NCBI GenBank assembly: GCA_949358305.1
Contig: OX442315.1
Coordinates: forward strand, 28,298,427 to 28,362,426
Origin: Strigamia acuminata
Taxonomy: Eukaryota > Arthropoda > Chilopoda > Geophilomorpha > Linotaeniidae
Length of the DNA: 64,000 bases
Direction of reading: 5' to 3'
In this document: piece after piece, positions 34,701 to 46,700 of the stretch
Layout: each line of letters begins with the position of its first letter
How positions within the stretch are numbered: position 1 is the stretch's first letter
Notes under the pieces: generated by a model
Seen by the model: only the letters and a program-made list of their open reading frames with translations
Databases searched by the model: none
Told to the model about the DNA's origin: nothing
Program-made: the position numbers and the translations under genes

Positions 34701-37700
34701 TGAAGTTTGATGGAAATGGGGACTTTTTTTTTTTTTTTTGGTCCTTTTTTAAAGGAAAAAGGGGTTTGGTGGAGACTATCTCGTTTCCAAGGACACTTTC
34801 TTTTTTTTAATGGCAATAAAAGGGTTTGAATTGTGTGTTTTGAGGTGAAGTTGAAGAAATCTGGTTTCAATTAAGGCTTGGATGGGGGAAGACTGGGCAA
34901 GATAGGACTAATTCGAGTTTGCACTTTAAAGCTTGGTTTAACTTACTTTAATGGTGTCTAACTTGTTTTACACTAGGAAAACATTTGTAATTGGTTAAGT
35001 CGGGCAAGGCGGGTGAATTTACGATGTGGTAACGGCGACGTGAAATTACCGATTTGATTTTTTTTATTGCAGTTAAATTGGGATGTTGATAAAATAAAAA
35101 TATAAAAAAATTCGACGCTTTTTTGTGGTGTTAAATTAAATTAAATTTTTCATGATTTAGTTGGGAATTGCGTTTTCTCGGTTTTTTGGGTTCGTTTTTG
35201 AAACGGTTTTTTCGGTTGCGCGTAAAACCGGTGAGTGGAGACAAAGTATTACATGTCTCTTTGCAATAATAAGTAAATGGAGGGTCCAATATGGCGGTGG
35301 CGCCAACCCTGTCTGCCGATCGTCGTGCGATAGTTCCGCCGGAGTGCGCGAGCCCTATTTTGGTCGCTTAAGCGGAGACCCGCTCTCGCTTACCCCCTCG
35401 CTTAATGAAGTTTTCCGCTACTAAGTAAGGTTAGAACGCGCTTTTCTCTCAAACACAAGATATCTCTTTGACCAAGGATGGTGGCAACCTCTTCGGACAC
35501 AAGATGAATGTGGTTGGAGTTTGGTTGCACTGTTTTAATGCTTTTTTAGGGTAATTTTCTTTTTTTGTTTTAAATTATGGTAATGTGTGCAAACTGTTGC
35601 GTATGGGTGGTTTGTGCTGCAGCAACAGGGCACGTTGTTTGTGACTTAAGTTGATGAAATATTTAAGGGCAAAAAAAGTGGAAAAAATATTATTTTTTGC
35701 TTTTTTGTTGACGTTTAAATAAATTATGAGTTATGTGTGCGTTTGGTTTTTTTTTTATTTTATTTTTATTTTATTATTATTATTTTTATCTTTCCATCAC
35801 CATTTTGTCAATACGATTCGATCCAGTCATTTGTTAGAACATTGTAGCGTGTTGTATCCCGCTGAGTTTGCTTTTATTCCACTTTTCAGACATGACTGAC
35901 TGTCCTTCCTTTGATTAAAAAAAATAAAAAGGAAAAAAAAAATAAAAGGTTAGACAGACACGAATGGTTAAATAATTCAAAAGTGATAACAGACTGCATT
36001 TACTTGTATTTTTTCTAAGAGTTTATTTTTTTTTATTTGTTGGTTTATTTATTGTTATTATTATAGTGGATTTTTCATGATTATTTTACATTTAGTTATG
36101 TCGATTGATTTTATAATAATTTTTTTTTTATTTCTTAATTTTGGCCGAACAGTCTGCCGCTAGGCGAGCAGGGACGAGCTGCGCAAATTGCAAGACAACC
36201 ACAACAACATTATGGAGACGAAACCAAAATGGCGAACCCGTTTGCAATGCGTGCGGCCTCTATTATAAACTGCATAATGTAAGTTTTGCACTTTTTTTTT
36301 TTAAAAAAAAAAAATTTTATTTCACAAATGAGGTTTTATTTTTTTTTTAAATTGGGCATGGTATTAAAATCATCTTTTCATTGTTTATCAAATCACTCGA
36401 CTTCCGTTGTGAAACGGAAATGAGGATTCCATCATTGATAAAGATGGGCGTCCGATTGACCAGCCATAAGAAATGATGCTAAGGTCATGAATGAGTCATA
36501 AATAAACTTTTATAAATTTAATTTTTATTTTTTTTTTTTTGGAAAATTAATTTTTTATTTTTTCCAAAAAAAAAAAAGATCATAATGGAAATAGCGGAAA
36601 CAGGGTCAGGTGACGCAACAATACTCATAACAATAAAATAATTGAATTGAAAGAATTGTCCCCCTTGCTCGACGTTGCACTGGCACCGCGTTCCGTTATC
36701 AGATTTAAACGCGGAGTGGAAAATGCGAGACGCAGCTGCGAGTCCCATTAGGCCCTGTGGGGTTTTGTTGCCGAGCAACGAGGCGCACGTCCAAGTCCAT
36801 TGTATCCACCCGCGCAGCGTTTTCATTGGCTGCGAACAAACACCGCACCAGATCAATGGGCGCTGTGCCGACAATGATTGACACGCACAAAGAACGCGAG
36901 CACGACGGAACACGATTGGTCGCCATGCAACAAGAGAGGGGGAAATGCGCAGTGGGTTGAACAAGGCGGGGACGTTGGCGACGTCGCCCCCTTCCTTCTT
37001 CCATCAATTGAAATTCTTTTTGCGCTGGACATAAATTTGGAAACAAAAATGGCGTCGCTGCGGCCGTCGACAGAATGCGAGCCGCAGCGACTCAGCTGTC
37101 TCTCTTTTCACACTTTACTGCACGTCAAACATTTTCGGGTGCTAAATTGATTAAAATCTAGAAACCACAAGTGATGGAGGGTAAATCAAGATGGAGCGCG
37201 TGCGCGCCGTCCACGCGCCGCCTAATTTTGTGTGGCTGCAATACATCAGTGGTGCATTCCAGCGGCAATTTTTTCTTCTTTTTCGAGATGTTTATCGTCA
37301 CATGTTGATGTTCATTTCTCTTTTTTTTCGTTCTTTCTTTTTTAAACTTTTCTTTTTTTTTTTTAGAATTTCGATTAAGGATGTTTCTTTTATGAGTGCA
37401 GTTTAATGTTTAACTTTGGAAAGGAAACGAATCAGGGACTGAAATTGGTTCTCGAGTAAAAGAGAGAGAGAGAGAGGGAGGAATGGGGAAAAAAAGAGAT
37501 TAATTTCCACTTTTAATTTAGATTCGCGTTCGACTCGGGATCCCGTTTTAACCAATGGGAAATTCACTGTTTGTATGGTCGATAAACCCGTTGTGTGTGC
37601 GGTTACTGATTGGTCGCTAAGAAACAATTAGTTGTATTCGAAAATAGAAACATTTTTACGTTTCTTTTGATAAACGAGCTAGAAAACCTTGTAAAATCTT

Positions 37701-40700
37701 AGCGAGTACACATTTGGCACTCATTCGTACTTTAAAATAATTTTTTTTTATAAAACAAAACATTGAAAACGTTGTTTTTGATTTTCTGATGTTTTTATTT
37801 GAAGCGTGCTCCGTTTCTTTGAGCATTTCTAATGCGGCCCCCGTTATGGTCTATTGGGCTTCGCTGCAATTGACGAATGCAATGAGCTGTGAGTTCGGAT
37901 GCGACTGCACGTGGTGTCATAACATAGGTCATTCCTATGAGTAGATGCAGATCCCATTCCAGACGGTGCTAATTAAAATAAAGGGGTCTTGTATAACTAA
38001 AAGGAAAATATGTGACTAATAAAGGAGAAGATCTTGGTGAAAATTGTTGCACTCATATTTCCCCATTCCCCCTTTTCCTACGCGTCACAGCTGAACGACA
38101 AAATCAGCCGGAAACGACAAAATTTAGTTTGTGTTTCATATTTCTTGTTGGGTTTTTTTTTTTTTTAATGGGGTTTTTTTTTATACAGGAAATAATAGTT
38201 GCATTCTAAATTTGAAACGAACTTGGTTTTCAGGGTTTTGGTTTGGTTTTACTAAGAATATAATACGATAAGCTTCGTCCTCCCTCTATGGTTGTTTTAA
38301 TATAAAACTATGGGTTTATATTGACGAAAAAGGTGTATTTTTAGACATCGCCGAGTGGACGGGAAGGGCCGAACGCTATTTCTTTTCCTGACACTCGCTA
38401 GGCTTGAAGTTGTTAACAAATAAATAAAAAATAGGTTTTTTGTTTGTTTGATTGATTAGGTGCGCATAAATAAATAAATAAATATAATAATTATATTTAA
38501 TAACCAGCACCAAACATACTTCGATCGATGCAACGGAAGTGCGGTATAAGATGGACGCCAAATTTGTGTTACTCGATTGAAACCTGAAGCAAACAAAACC
38601 AAAACTAATTCAACCTTTTAGTCGTTTGTTTTTGATGGGTTTTTTTTTTCTTGGAAATGTTTTCTATTGATTTTTAATTGAATTCGAAATTGAGGAATGG
38701 TGAGGTTAGGGTGTGAAAAGTCGTTTGGGGGGAAGTGAGATTTTAATTTGATGTTTCTGCGTTTGATTTGTTTATGTTGGGAATGTTGCATGTGTGAAAA
38801 CTGCAGAAGAAATTGTTCTTTTTTTTCTGCTTGCTTTTTCCTTGAATTTCCGGAAGCTCTTAAACTTACTGCAGTTGTTATTTACATTTGAAATTATTTG
38901 AAATTGGGTAATGCATCGTAAATTTAAAAATAAATAAATAAATAAATAAAAAGCATAATAAAAAATTGCCCTCAATATGGATATTTATTTATCTATATAA
39001 TTAAGATAATACATAGAAACAAAGTATCTCTTCCTGTTTTAATACTGAAAAATTGAATTTATTAGATACTTTTTGTTCGAAACAATAAACAATTGAAAAT
39101 TAGAAAACACGTAATTCCAAGTCACGTGGCTCATCTTCTCTTCCTCTTTCCGCAATCATTGAAGAAAACAAATACCTCAGCAAGTAAAATTCTAAAAATT
39201 TATAAAAATAGAAATATTTGAAGTAGAAGAAGTAAAAAAAATTCCATTAGTGAACCTTTAATTTAAACTCTCATCATTCTACTTTTTTTTCTTCCTTCGA
39301 ACGAAAGAAGGGGAGACCAAAGGCACGTGATGCCGTTTGAGTGTGTTGTAAAATGTTTTATTAGAGGGTCCTTTAGGCTCTTAGGCCGCACACAATGCAC
39401 CTCGCTAGTTTATGGAGCGAATTGAGCTTTGCCGACAGGATCCCTCAACTCAGGACCCATCTCGAATCTCTTACTTCTCCTTTCCCCTCCAAATTTCTTA
39501 TTGGGGTGTTGCTTACACTGGGAGCCAAGAAGGCGCCGAGCGCAGACAACCGTCTCGTTGTGCGCAAACAGAGTTAAAAGGGTTTCTTTGAGCGCCGAGC
39601 GTGAGAAAGAAGAAAGAAGAAATTTGCAAGACAGAAAACGATTCGCAACGAGTGCTTCTGCGAAACTGAGGCTAAATGAGGGGAAAGTCTCTCTCACTGT
39701 CTGTTAAAAACAGTGCCAAACGGTCCGTGGAGCGGGGGCGGCAGACGCGGCGCCGCGTGGCGACATCCGGGGGCCCGGCCTCCGTCAAGACGCCGCCCTT
39801 CCCCTACAGTGGCGGCTTGGATTTCGAGGACTCGGGTTTCCCCTCGTCGACGCCGGCCCCCTGTGGCAGAGCGCGTGCGTCCTCGTCGCCCACAATACGA
39901 GCGACTGATGGAAGGGGGACTGACAGACGCCACTCGCCCCCACCACCCCCCCCATCGCACCGCATTTCCTTCTTTGCCTTTTACTTTTTCTTTTTTAAGA
40001 CCAAAGTTTGTTTGTGCGAACGATGAACGACACTTCAACCGTCTTAAAACTCAAGTGTTTGCGTTTTTTCTCAATCGCCAGATTCAGTAGCACAACCGGC
40101 ACTCGTTGTCGGGCACTAAGGAGTCGATTATTATCATGAAACGAAGGGGTTGAATTGACAATTGGCCCAGACGTTGTCTTCCGTCGCTGACCTCTCACTC
40201 TTGGCGCCAGGTCATCCCTAGGGGAGTGAACGAAGGGGTGGGTTGGTCATTCCTTCTTTCCATATAGCGACAATTAGCCATAATAAGCCCCATTTGGTGT
40301 TTTAGGGGATGTACAGGGGGTTTGCATGCCCCATTTGTACTCTCCCCCCTTTAGTGCAGGCTTAAAGCTGGTGGTCATCAAGGATGAAGGCTTTTAAGAA
40401 AATAGAAGTGACCTCTGAGTCTTGGGGCAAGCACGCGTTTTATTGTCACAGGTTGAAGGGAAACAAATAAGCAAAAAATAAGACGGGGGTGAAAAGAGTT
40501 TGGTGTAACTCTTTGGTGACCTGTGGAGGTGGAATGTGTCCTGCTGTCGTTTTGTTGAGCTTTGTGGTTCTGGTTTTCCTGTAGTGACATGTTGGGTTTT
40601 TTTTTTTTTTGGTTTTTTTTTTTGGTTTTTGATGTGTCCTGCTGGGTTTCTCATGGGAAGAAAGTCAAAATGAATTATTAGGTCATCAAAAATTTTCAAC

Positions 40701-43700
40701 TTGTAAGAGTAATGGAGGCCATTTTGAAGTGAGGTTTGTTCAATATTTGAGGTGTGGCACTCGTTTTCTTGATGTAAACAAATTAAAACTAATTTTAAAT
40801 CGATATTAACTACTGCAATTACAAGGCTTGAAATAGTTTGTTTGAATGAGGATTGTGAAAGTATTTTTCTTGAATATATTACATCCTGTTTTTGAAAAGA
40901 ATAAAAGTTTTTTGTTTTTTTTTGTTTGTTATTTTTTTTATTTTAGAAACGTGGGTATTTTACGGAGAAAATTACACATTTAAAGAAAGGAAGGGAAAAA
41001 AATAGCAAACAAACATTAAACAGACCTGAGTTGGGTGTAAATCTGTCTAGTAAAAATGAGTATTTAAGTGTGTACATAGTGTCACGTTGGCTCCGAAAGA
41101 GTTAATTTTGTTTTTGTTGCAACTTAATTTGAGATTTTTCCCTTTAGTTGGCTTCAAATTTATGGCTTCGTGCCATTTTTACGACTCTAGTTGGTTTAAT
41201 TGTATTGCGCCGAAATTTATTTAATTTTTTTCGAAAATAAAAAGTTATTGCAATAATTTTACGAGGGGAACCGAGAGGGAGTAGTGAGAGTTCGTCTAGT
41301 TCCTCCCATTTTAAAATGCAATCATTACATCATGTCCGGTGCGCGCTTTTAATTTAAAAAACGGAAATTTCTCGAAAAAGGAATTTATCTTAAAGTATAA
41401 AAGTTGTTGCACTTGTCCAATCAATTGCCCACGTTTCACGTTGTTAACCCTATGATTACGACAAATAAAAATAAATATCCATTTCATGGTGAGCACACCT
41501 GTATTTTTTCCATTTTTTTTAAACGAAAAATGCACATGCGCATTCGAGTTCGGGCTGTAGGGCAAGTGTGCTTTGCACTTTTATTGTGCTTAATGAATGC
41601 CTAATTATGTGTTGGTGGTGCATCAGTAATTCATGTTCAAACATTATGCTGGCGAACGAAAGAGTTCTTTAATATGATTTACAGTTTGTTGCCTCAATAT
41701 GATTTGAAAATACATGAAATTTTATTGGGGTCAAAAGTGATTTTTTTTATTTTGCAAAATTAATTATATTGATGAGCATTAACACGTCTCTTGGAAGTGC
41801 AGGGGAGTGGAAATTTCCTTGTTATCTGCTCCAGGTAACTGCATTGTTCAGCTGGACGAAGAAAGACACTCTTTTCACGTGTTGTAAAGTGATTTAGGCA
41901 TCTTGTTTGATTTGTTTCAAGGGGTTTTTCTTCCGATCTTTAAAAGCCAGTTTATGATGCGCTGTAAACGTTGGCAAAGACCTCTAGTTTGAATTGAAAC
42001 TAGTTTCTTTTATCCCTTTTACGACACTGCGATGGGAGACGCGTGTGTTTGGATTTAGGGGCTCCCTTTGCGGCAAGAAACATTCTGGGCGAGGAATTAT
42101 TTTTGTTGGAAGAGGGAAGTGGGCTCCTTTTTTTTTTTTGATCTTTTTTTCCCACTGGCCGCCATTTCCGATCTAATTGTGAGGGAAATGTACTTCTTTT
42201 TCCTGTTATTGGGTGGAAGCAAGGTCACAAACGTTTAATTTTAATTTTTTTTTTACAAGGGGAGAATGCGGGAGGTAATCTTAAAAGGAAAAAAAATGAT
42301 TTAAATATTTTGTGTTTAGTCATAAACATAATTTTTTAATTCTTTTTTTCTCTCACCTGTTTATTTTAATTTCGTGCGGAAATTAAAACGCGGGGGGAAA
42401 AAAATTCCCTCGGTAAATGGAAATTTAAAGTTTAGGCCGAGTATAAGCCCAGGAAAAATGTTTTGAATTTCTTTTTCCTGAGAAAAGGTAGTGGGGACTA
42501 AAGCTTGCGTTCTCAGCCATGGCTCCGGGAAACTCGGGCTGGACACTGGCGGCCATTTGATTTATGGCGCCCCCGCACGGAATAGCGCAGCACTATGCTG
42601 GCGTCTAGATGCGTGAGGGAAGTCATTAATGCGTACACTTCTTAATATGCTCACGGAGCAAATTATAGGCTAAAGAATCGGTCGGTTTAAAGACGGATCG
42701 TCAAGTAGAATTAATCTAATATGCGGGTTTTTTAGGAATTTGTTACGGTTTATATTTATTAAGCCGTTAAATTTGACGTTTATGGTGTGCAATCTGGTTT
42801 AAAGGAATATAAAAAAAAAATAGAAAAATATTGGGTAAAAAATTGGCGAAATTTATTGTTCCTTTGCTGGGAATTTTTTGGTCGAGTGAGATGAAGTGCA
42901 AAATGCGTAGTGATTTCTGTGACTAATTTAATAACAAATTATGGTCGTGCGGGATTAGATTGCAATTATTTTTTATTATGCGAAGGGAGTTTAGACGACT
43001 CATTAATCTATCCGACTCCTTGCGCAAATTAATTTTTTTTTATTTTTTAAAAATCCTGCAACTGATTTTAATCTCGATTTTATAGACAATAATTGGCGGG
43101 TGTCTTTTAAAACATGGTTTTAAGTAGGGGATGAACACTACTTGGGTTCGAAATGAATAGTTAGGTGAAGAATTGTTATAAAATGTAGGCATGCAGGTCT
43201 CATCTGTTCACCAGGTGAAGAAAACGCATCCAGGTGATGGGTTCTCACCCCCTAACACACCTGCCAACGGACTCCCTCTAAGCAACGGTTTATACAAATT
43301 TCATACATTAAAATATTAAATAAAACAATTAAAAAGTGAAGAAAAAAGGGATTTTACAATGAATATGTATAAAATTATTATCTTAAAAAATACAGGAGAG
43401 GGAATTTTTTTTTTTCTTAAAAAAGGAAAGGTGAATGGCCGAAAGTAGAGCATATCAGGTGTGGAGGGTGAAAGACGAGTTTCTTGAAGACCGATTAATT
43501 TTTCCTGGAGTTGAGGGCGTGTTGAAGTGTCTGTACTGTTGAGTGATGGGTGGCATGAACTCCGACCTCGGTCCGTCAACTGAAACATTTGCTTTGCAGT
43601 GACGAGAGTGTGAAAATACAAGCTCGAGAAAAAAAGGTTTAGTTAGGAATAAATGCCACTGGATATTTTACAAACGAATTCGAAGAAGATGCGAATAAAA

Positions 43701-46700
43701 AGCCCAATTTAGTTGCGCAGGTGAAAGGAAATGGCGGCGCGAGAAGCGAACTAATTAGAGCCGATATAAAATTTCTAGAAAAAAAATGAGAAAAAAATTC
43801 ATTTTTTTTTTACTTTTTTGTTCCCTGACCGGAAATTCGGTTAGAAAAATGTATAAATGTTTGGGCGTGAAGAGTGAGGCATAAAAAATGATGGCAAATA
43901 TTAAGAGACGCTGTTAAAAACAACGCATCACTCAATTAGTGGCTTTTTCCCTTAATAATACGTGTGGAGATATGTAAGGAAACAAATCTCTTGTGGCACA
44001 TACAATTTCCGTTATTAACCGACCGGAAACGATGGACGTGTGTGTGTGTGTGCCTGTAAAAGGTAAAAGCGTTTCTTTGCGCTCCCCTTAAGCGTCTCTT
44101 GTACGTTTTTCCTCGTCAGTAGTTGGCTAGATATAATTTGATGCGAATTTACCTGATGGATGCTAATGACACCCTTTTTTCCCCCTCCTTCACGTTGGTT
44201 TTTCTTCTGCAAACAAAAGACGGAAGCGTCCAAATCTTTTACCGTATCAATCAATCGTGTTATTATCGCAGGAAACGCTGGTGGAACGCGCCATGCTATA
44301 ATGATAGTTGATTTTTTTTTTCTTTTTTTTCTTCTTTTTGGTTGGTTTGGGTGTAATTAATTTAAACCGGGTTATTATTGTTTTTTCGGGGTGAAAAATT
44401 AAATGTTTGATTAATTTTTAAAGGAACCAGACCATTAAACGGAAAATTTGTGGTCGAAAAGCGTTGTGTGAATGATTTATGATTGCAAGAAACTGCCTGA
44501 ACGGTTCAATTTTACATTATATTGAAACGAAAATTAAATTTTGATTATATTTAATATTGACGGAACGCTTCTTTTTTTTAGCTTGTTTTTGTCACCTTTT
44601 AGCGACAAGGTGTGTGCTAATTACATCGGAATCTGACACTGCTGATATTAATTAGGTGTTCGGAATATTTTTTCTTATCATTTTCTAGGAGATTTCAAGC
44701 TTGTTATTGCTCTAATTAACCCTTAATTATAAATTTTAAAAAAAGATAAATTGTTAATTAAATTGTCTCGTATTTAAATCATTATTATTATTATTATTGT
44801 GTTCATATTAAGAGGCTTAAATTTGAACTTTTTAATAACTCGTACATGAGTTATTACGGGTTTTTTAAAAAATTTAATGAGGTTTCGTTCAACATTCCAC
44901 TTCATTTTTAATGAAAAAGTCATTGATGCTTTGGGCTTCCTTCTGTAGCTAGTGGCGTGGGGGAGGGATTGAGTTTAGATTAGGCCTGCAAATCCATTAA
45001 CCTTGGATTTAACCTTAGTTTAGGTCTGACAGATTGCTCGGGGGCAGATGTCAGCTTGTCATTTAACATGCGGAAAAATGGCGTCTCTCAATTCAGTGAC
45101 TTATTTAAAAAGGAAGGGTCTGTTTAGATTTTTTTTTCTTCTTTCTGAGAAAAAAATTGAGTGATCGGCTTCTTAAGTTTTAAAAATAATGAAATAAATT
45201 TTTTCTTTTTCTCTTCTGGTTGTTTGTTGGTTTCTTAAACTCGTTCGTTAGTCCGATTTGAATATTGTGTGTCAGCTTCAATTATGTAAATAGCGCAGTG
45301 TGATGAATGAAATGTTTTTTAAGTCCACGTTTAATTCAGTATAAAATACAATGTTAAGATGAATGAAGCAATTTCTAAGCGGGGATTCGTAATGGACGGC
45401 TTCCTGCCTGCTGGGCAAATTTAAAACTAGAGTTTTAAGTTTTTGTTTTTCGTTTCGGGTGGAAAAAAGTTGGAGGAAAAAGTTTATATTTTTCTGCCAG
45501 AAACGATGCAAATGAAGCATCTCGGGCAGTTTTGTAGCTGATTACATAATAACAAGTGAGTTGCGGGTAATTTATCTGTCAAAATAAGTGAGAAAGGTAA
45601 AAGGAAGACGCTGTTGATAATATATGGCTGCTAATAAGGCCTCTTGCTTGCAATATCCTTTAATGTCCAGGTAGACGCACGCACCTGGCTGAGACGTGGA
45701 AGAGAGAAAAAAATTTAAACTTTTGCGAGAAGAAAAAAGCGCCACACGACGACAACGAGAGGCAATTTGCCCCTTTGATTGCTTGTGGTTATGAGTATGT
45801 GGTTAGGCCTAAATTGCTAGAGGTTGACCTAGACCCAGTTGGGAACTTGTTAAGGACGAGGATTTATGGCCAAAGCGTACAATCAAAGTGTTGAAATTGT
45901 AAGCAAATGACCACCCTGTGGGGACAGGTATATGCTGGATTATATATATAAAATTTAAAATTTATATACACAATTTTGGAAAGTTTGGAAAATGTTGACG
46001 TTTGATTTGGAAGAAATATGTTTAGTTGGATTATTTGAAATGATAACTGATAAGGGAATGGATAGGATGATGAAAAGCGGATATTTTGACTTGTGAGGTC
46101 ATTTATGAGTTCGTAGAGTTATTGGCTCTTTTTCTTTTCTTTCTTTTATCCATTTTATCCATTTGGCATTTGGCATTTGGCATTGGTCTAGCGGTAACAA
46201 ATCGCAGGAAGTTTGTGATGATTGGTGGAAAAAGATGAAATTTTTAGGAAATGTTTTTAATTATTGTGTTTTTGGCTTATTAAATGAAGCTGCGAAGCGT
46301 TGCTAAGTAATTTTAAAACGAAGAGCACAAGTTCGAGATGACAAGAAATGCATACACACATGATGAAATGATTACAGTGCTAAAGAACATAAGGCTCTTT
46401 CTAATCATGAATTAATAACATGATTTAAGAATGTCAGGATGAGACTTTTAATCAGTTAGGTGTAGTCTCGGCATATTACAAAGAAAATAACATACTAGCG
46501 GGACGGGTTTGTAGGACGCCATCATTATTCATTTGGAAAAAATAAAAATACTAAATTATGAATTATGATGTATTTGGTGTAGTTTGGCATTGTATTGATG
46601 GTTTGTGTTTTGTTTTGTTTTGCAGGTAAATCGGCCTCTAACGATGAAGAAGGAGGGAATCCAAACACGAAACAGGAAACTGTCATCGAAAAGCAAAAAG

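Larger units (their letters stand above)
36279..46625 (+). other. GATA intron 4
   Basis: This is the longest intron, phase 0, GTAAGT to TGCAG. It carries two CpG-rich islands (36670-37230, 39700-39960), a CAGGTG cluster (43201-43263), GA and CATTTGG short repeats and long T tracts. No recognisable coding exon lies inside. Its size and GC-rich islands suggest regulatory content. Confidence 0.9.

Noticed and set aside
36518-36964. 148-codon minus-strand frame in intron 4
   Set aside because: It runs from a CpG-rich island into A/T homopolymers and has no domain.
39676-40090. Overlapping 110-125-codon frames on both strands
   Set aside because: Both strands and several frames are open together, as expected from very high GC. 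No splice sites or known domain fit.
41405-41420. TTGCACTTGTCC resembles the core of miR-92
   Set aside because: The following bases do not match and no pairing arm is seen upstream, so it is a chance match.
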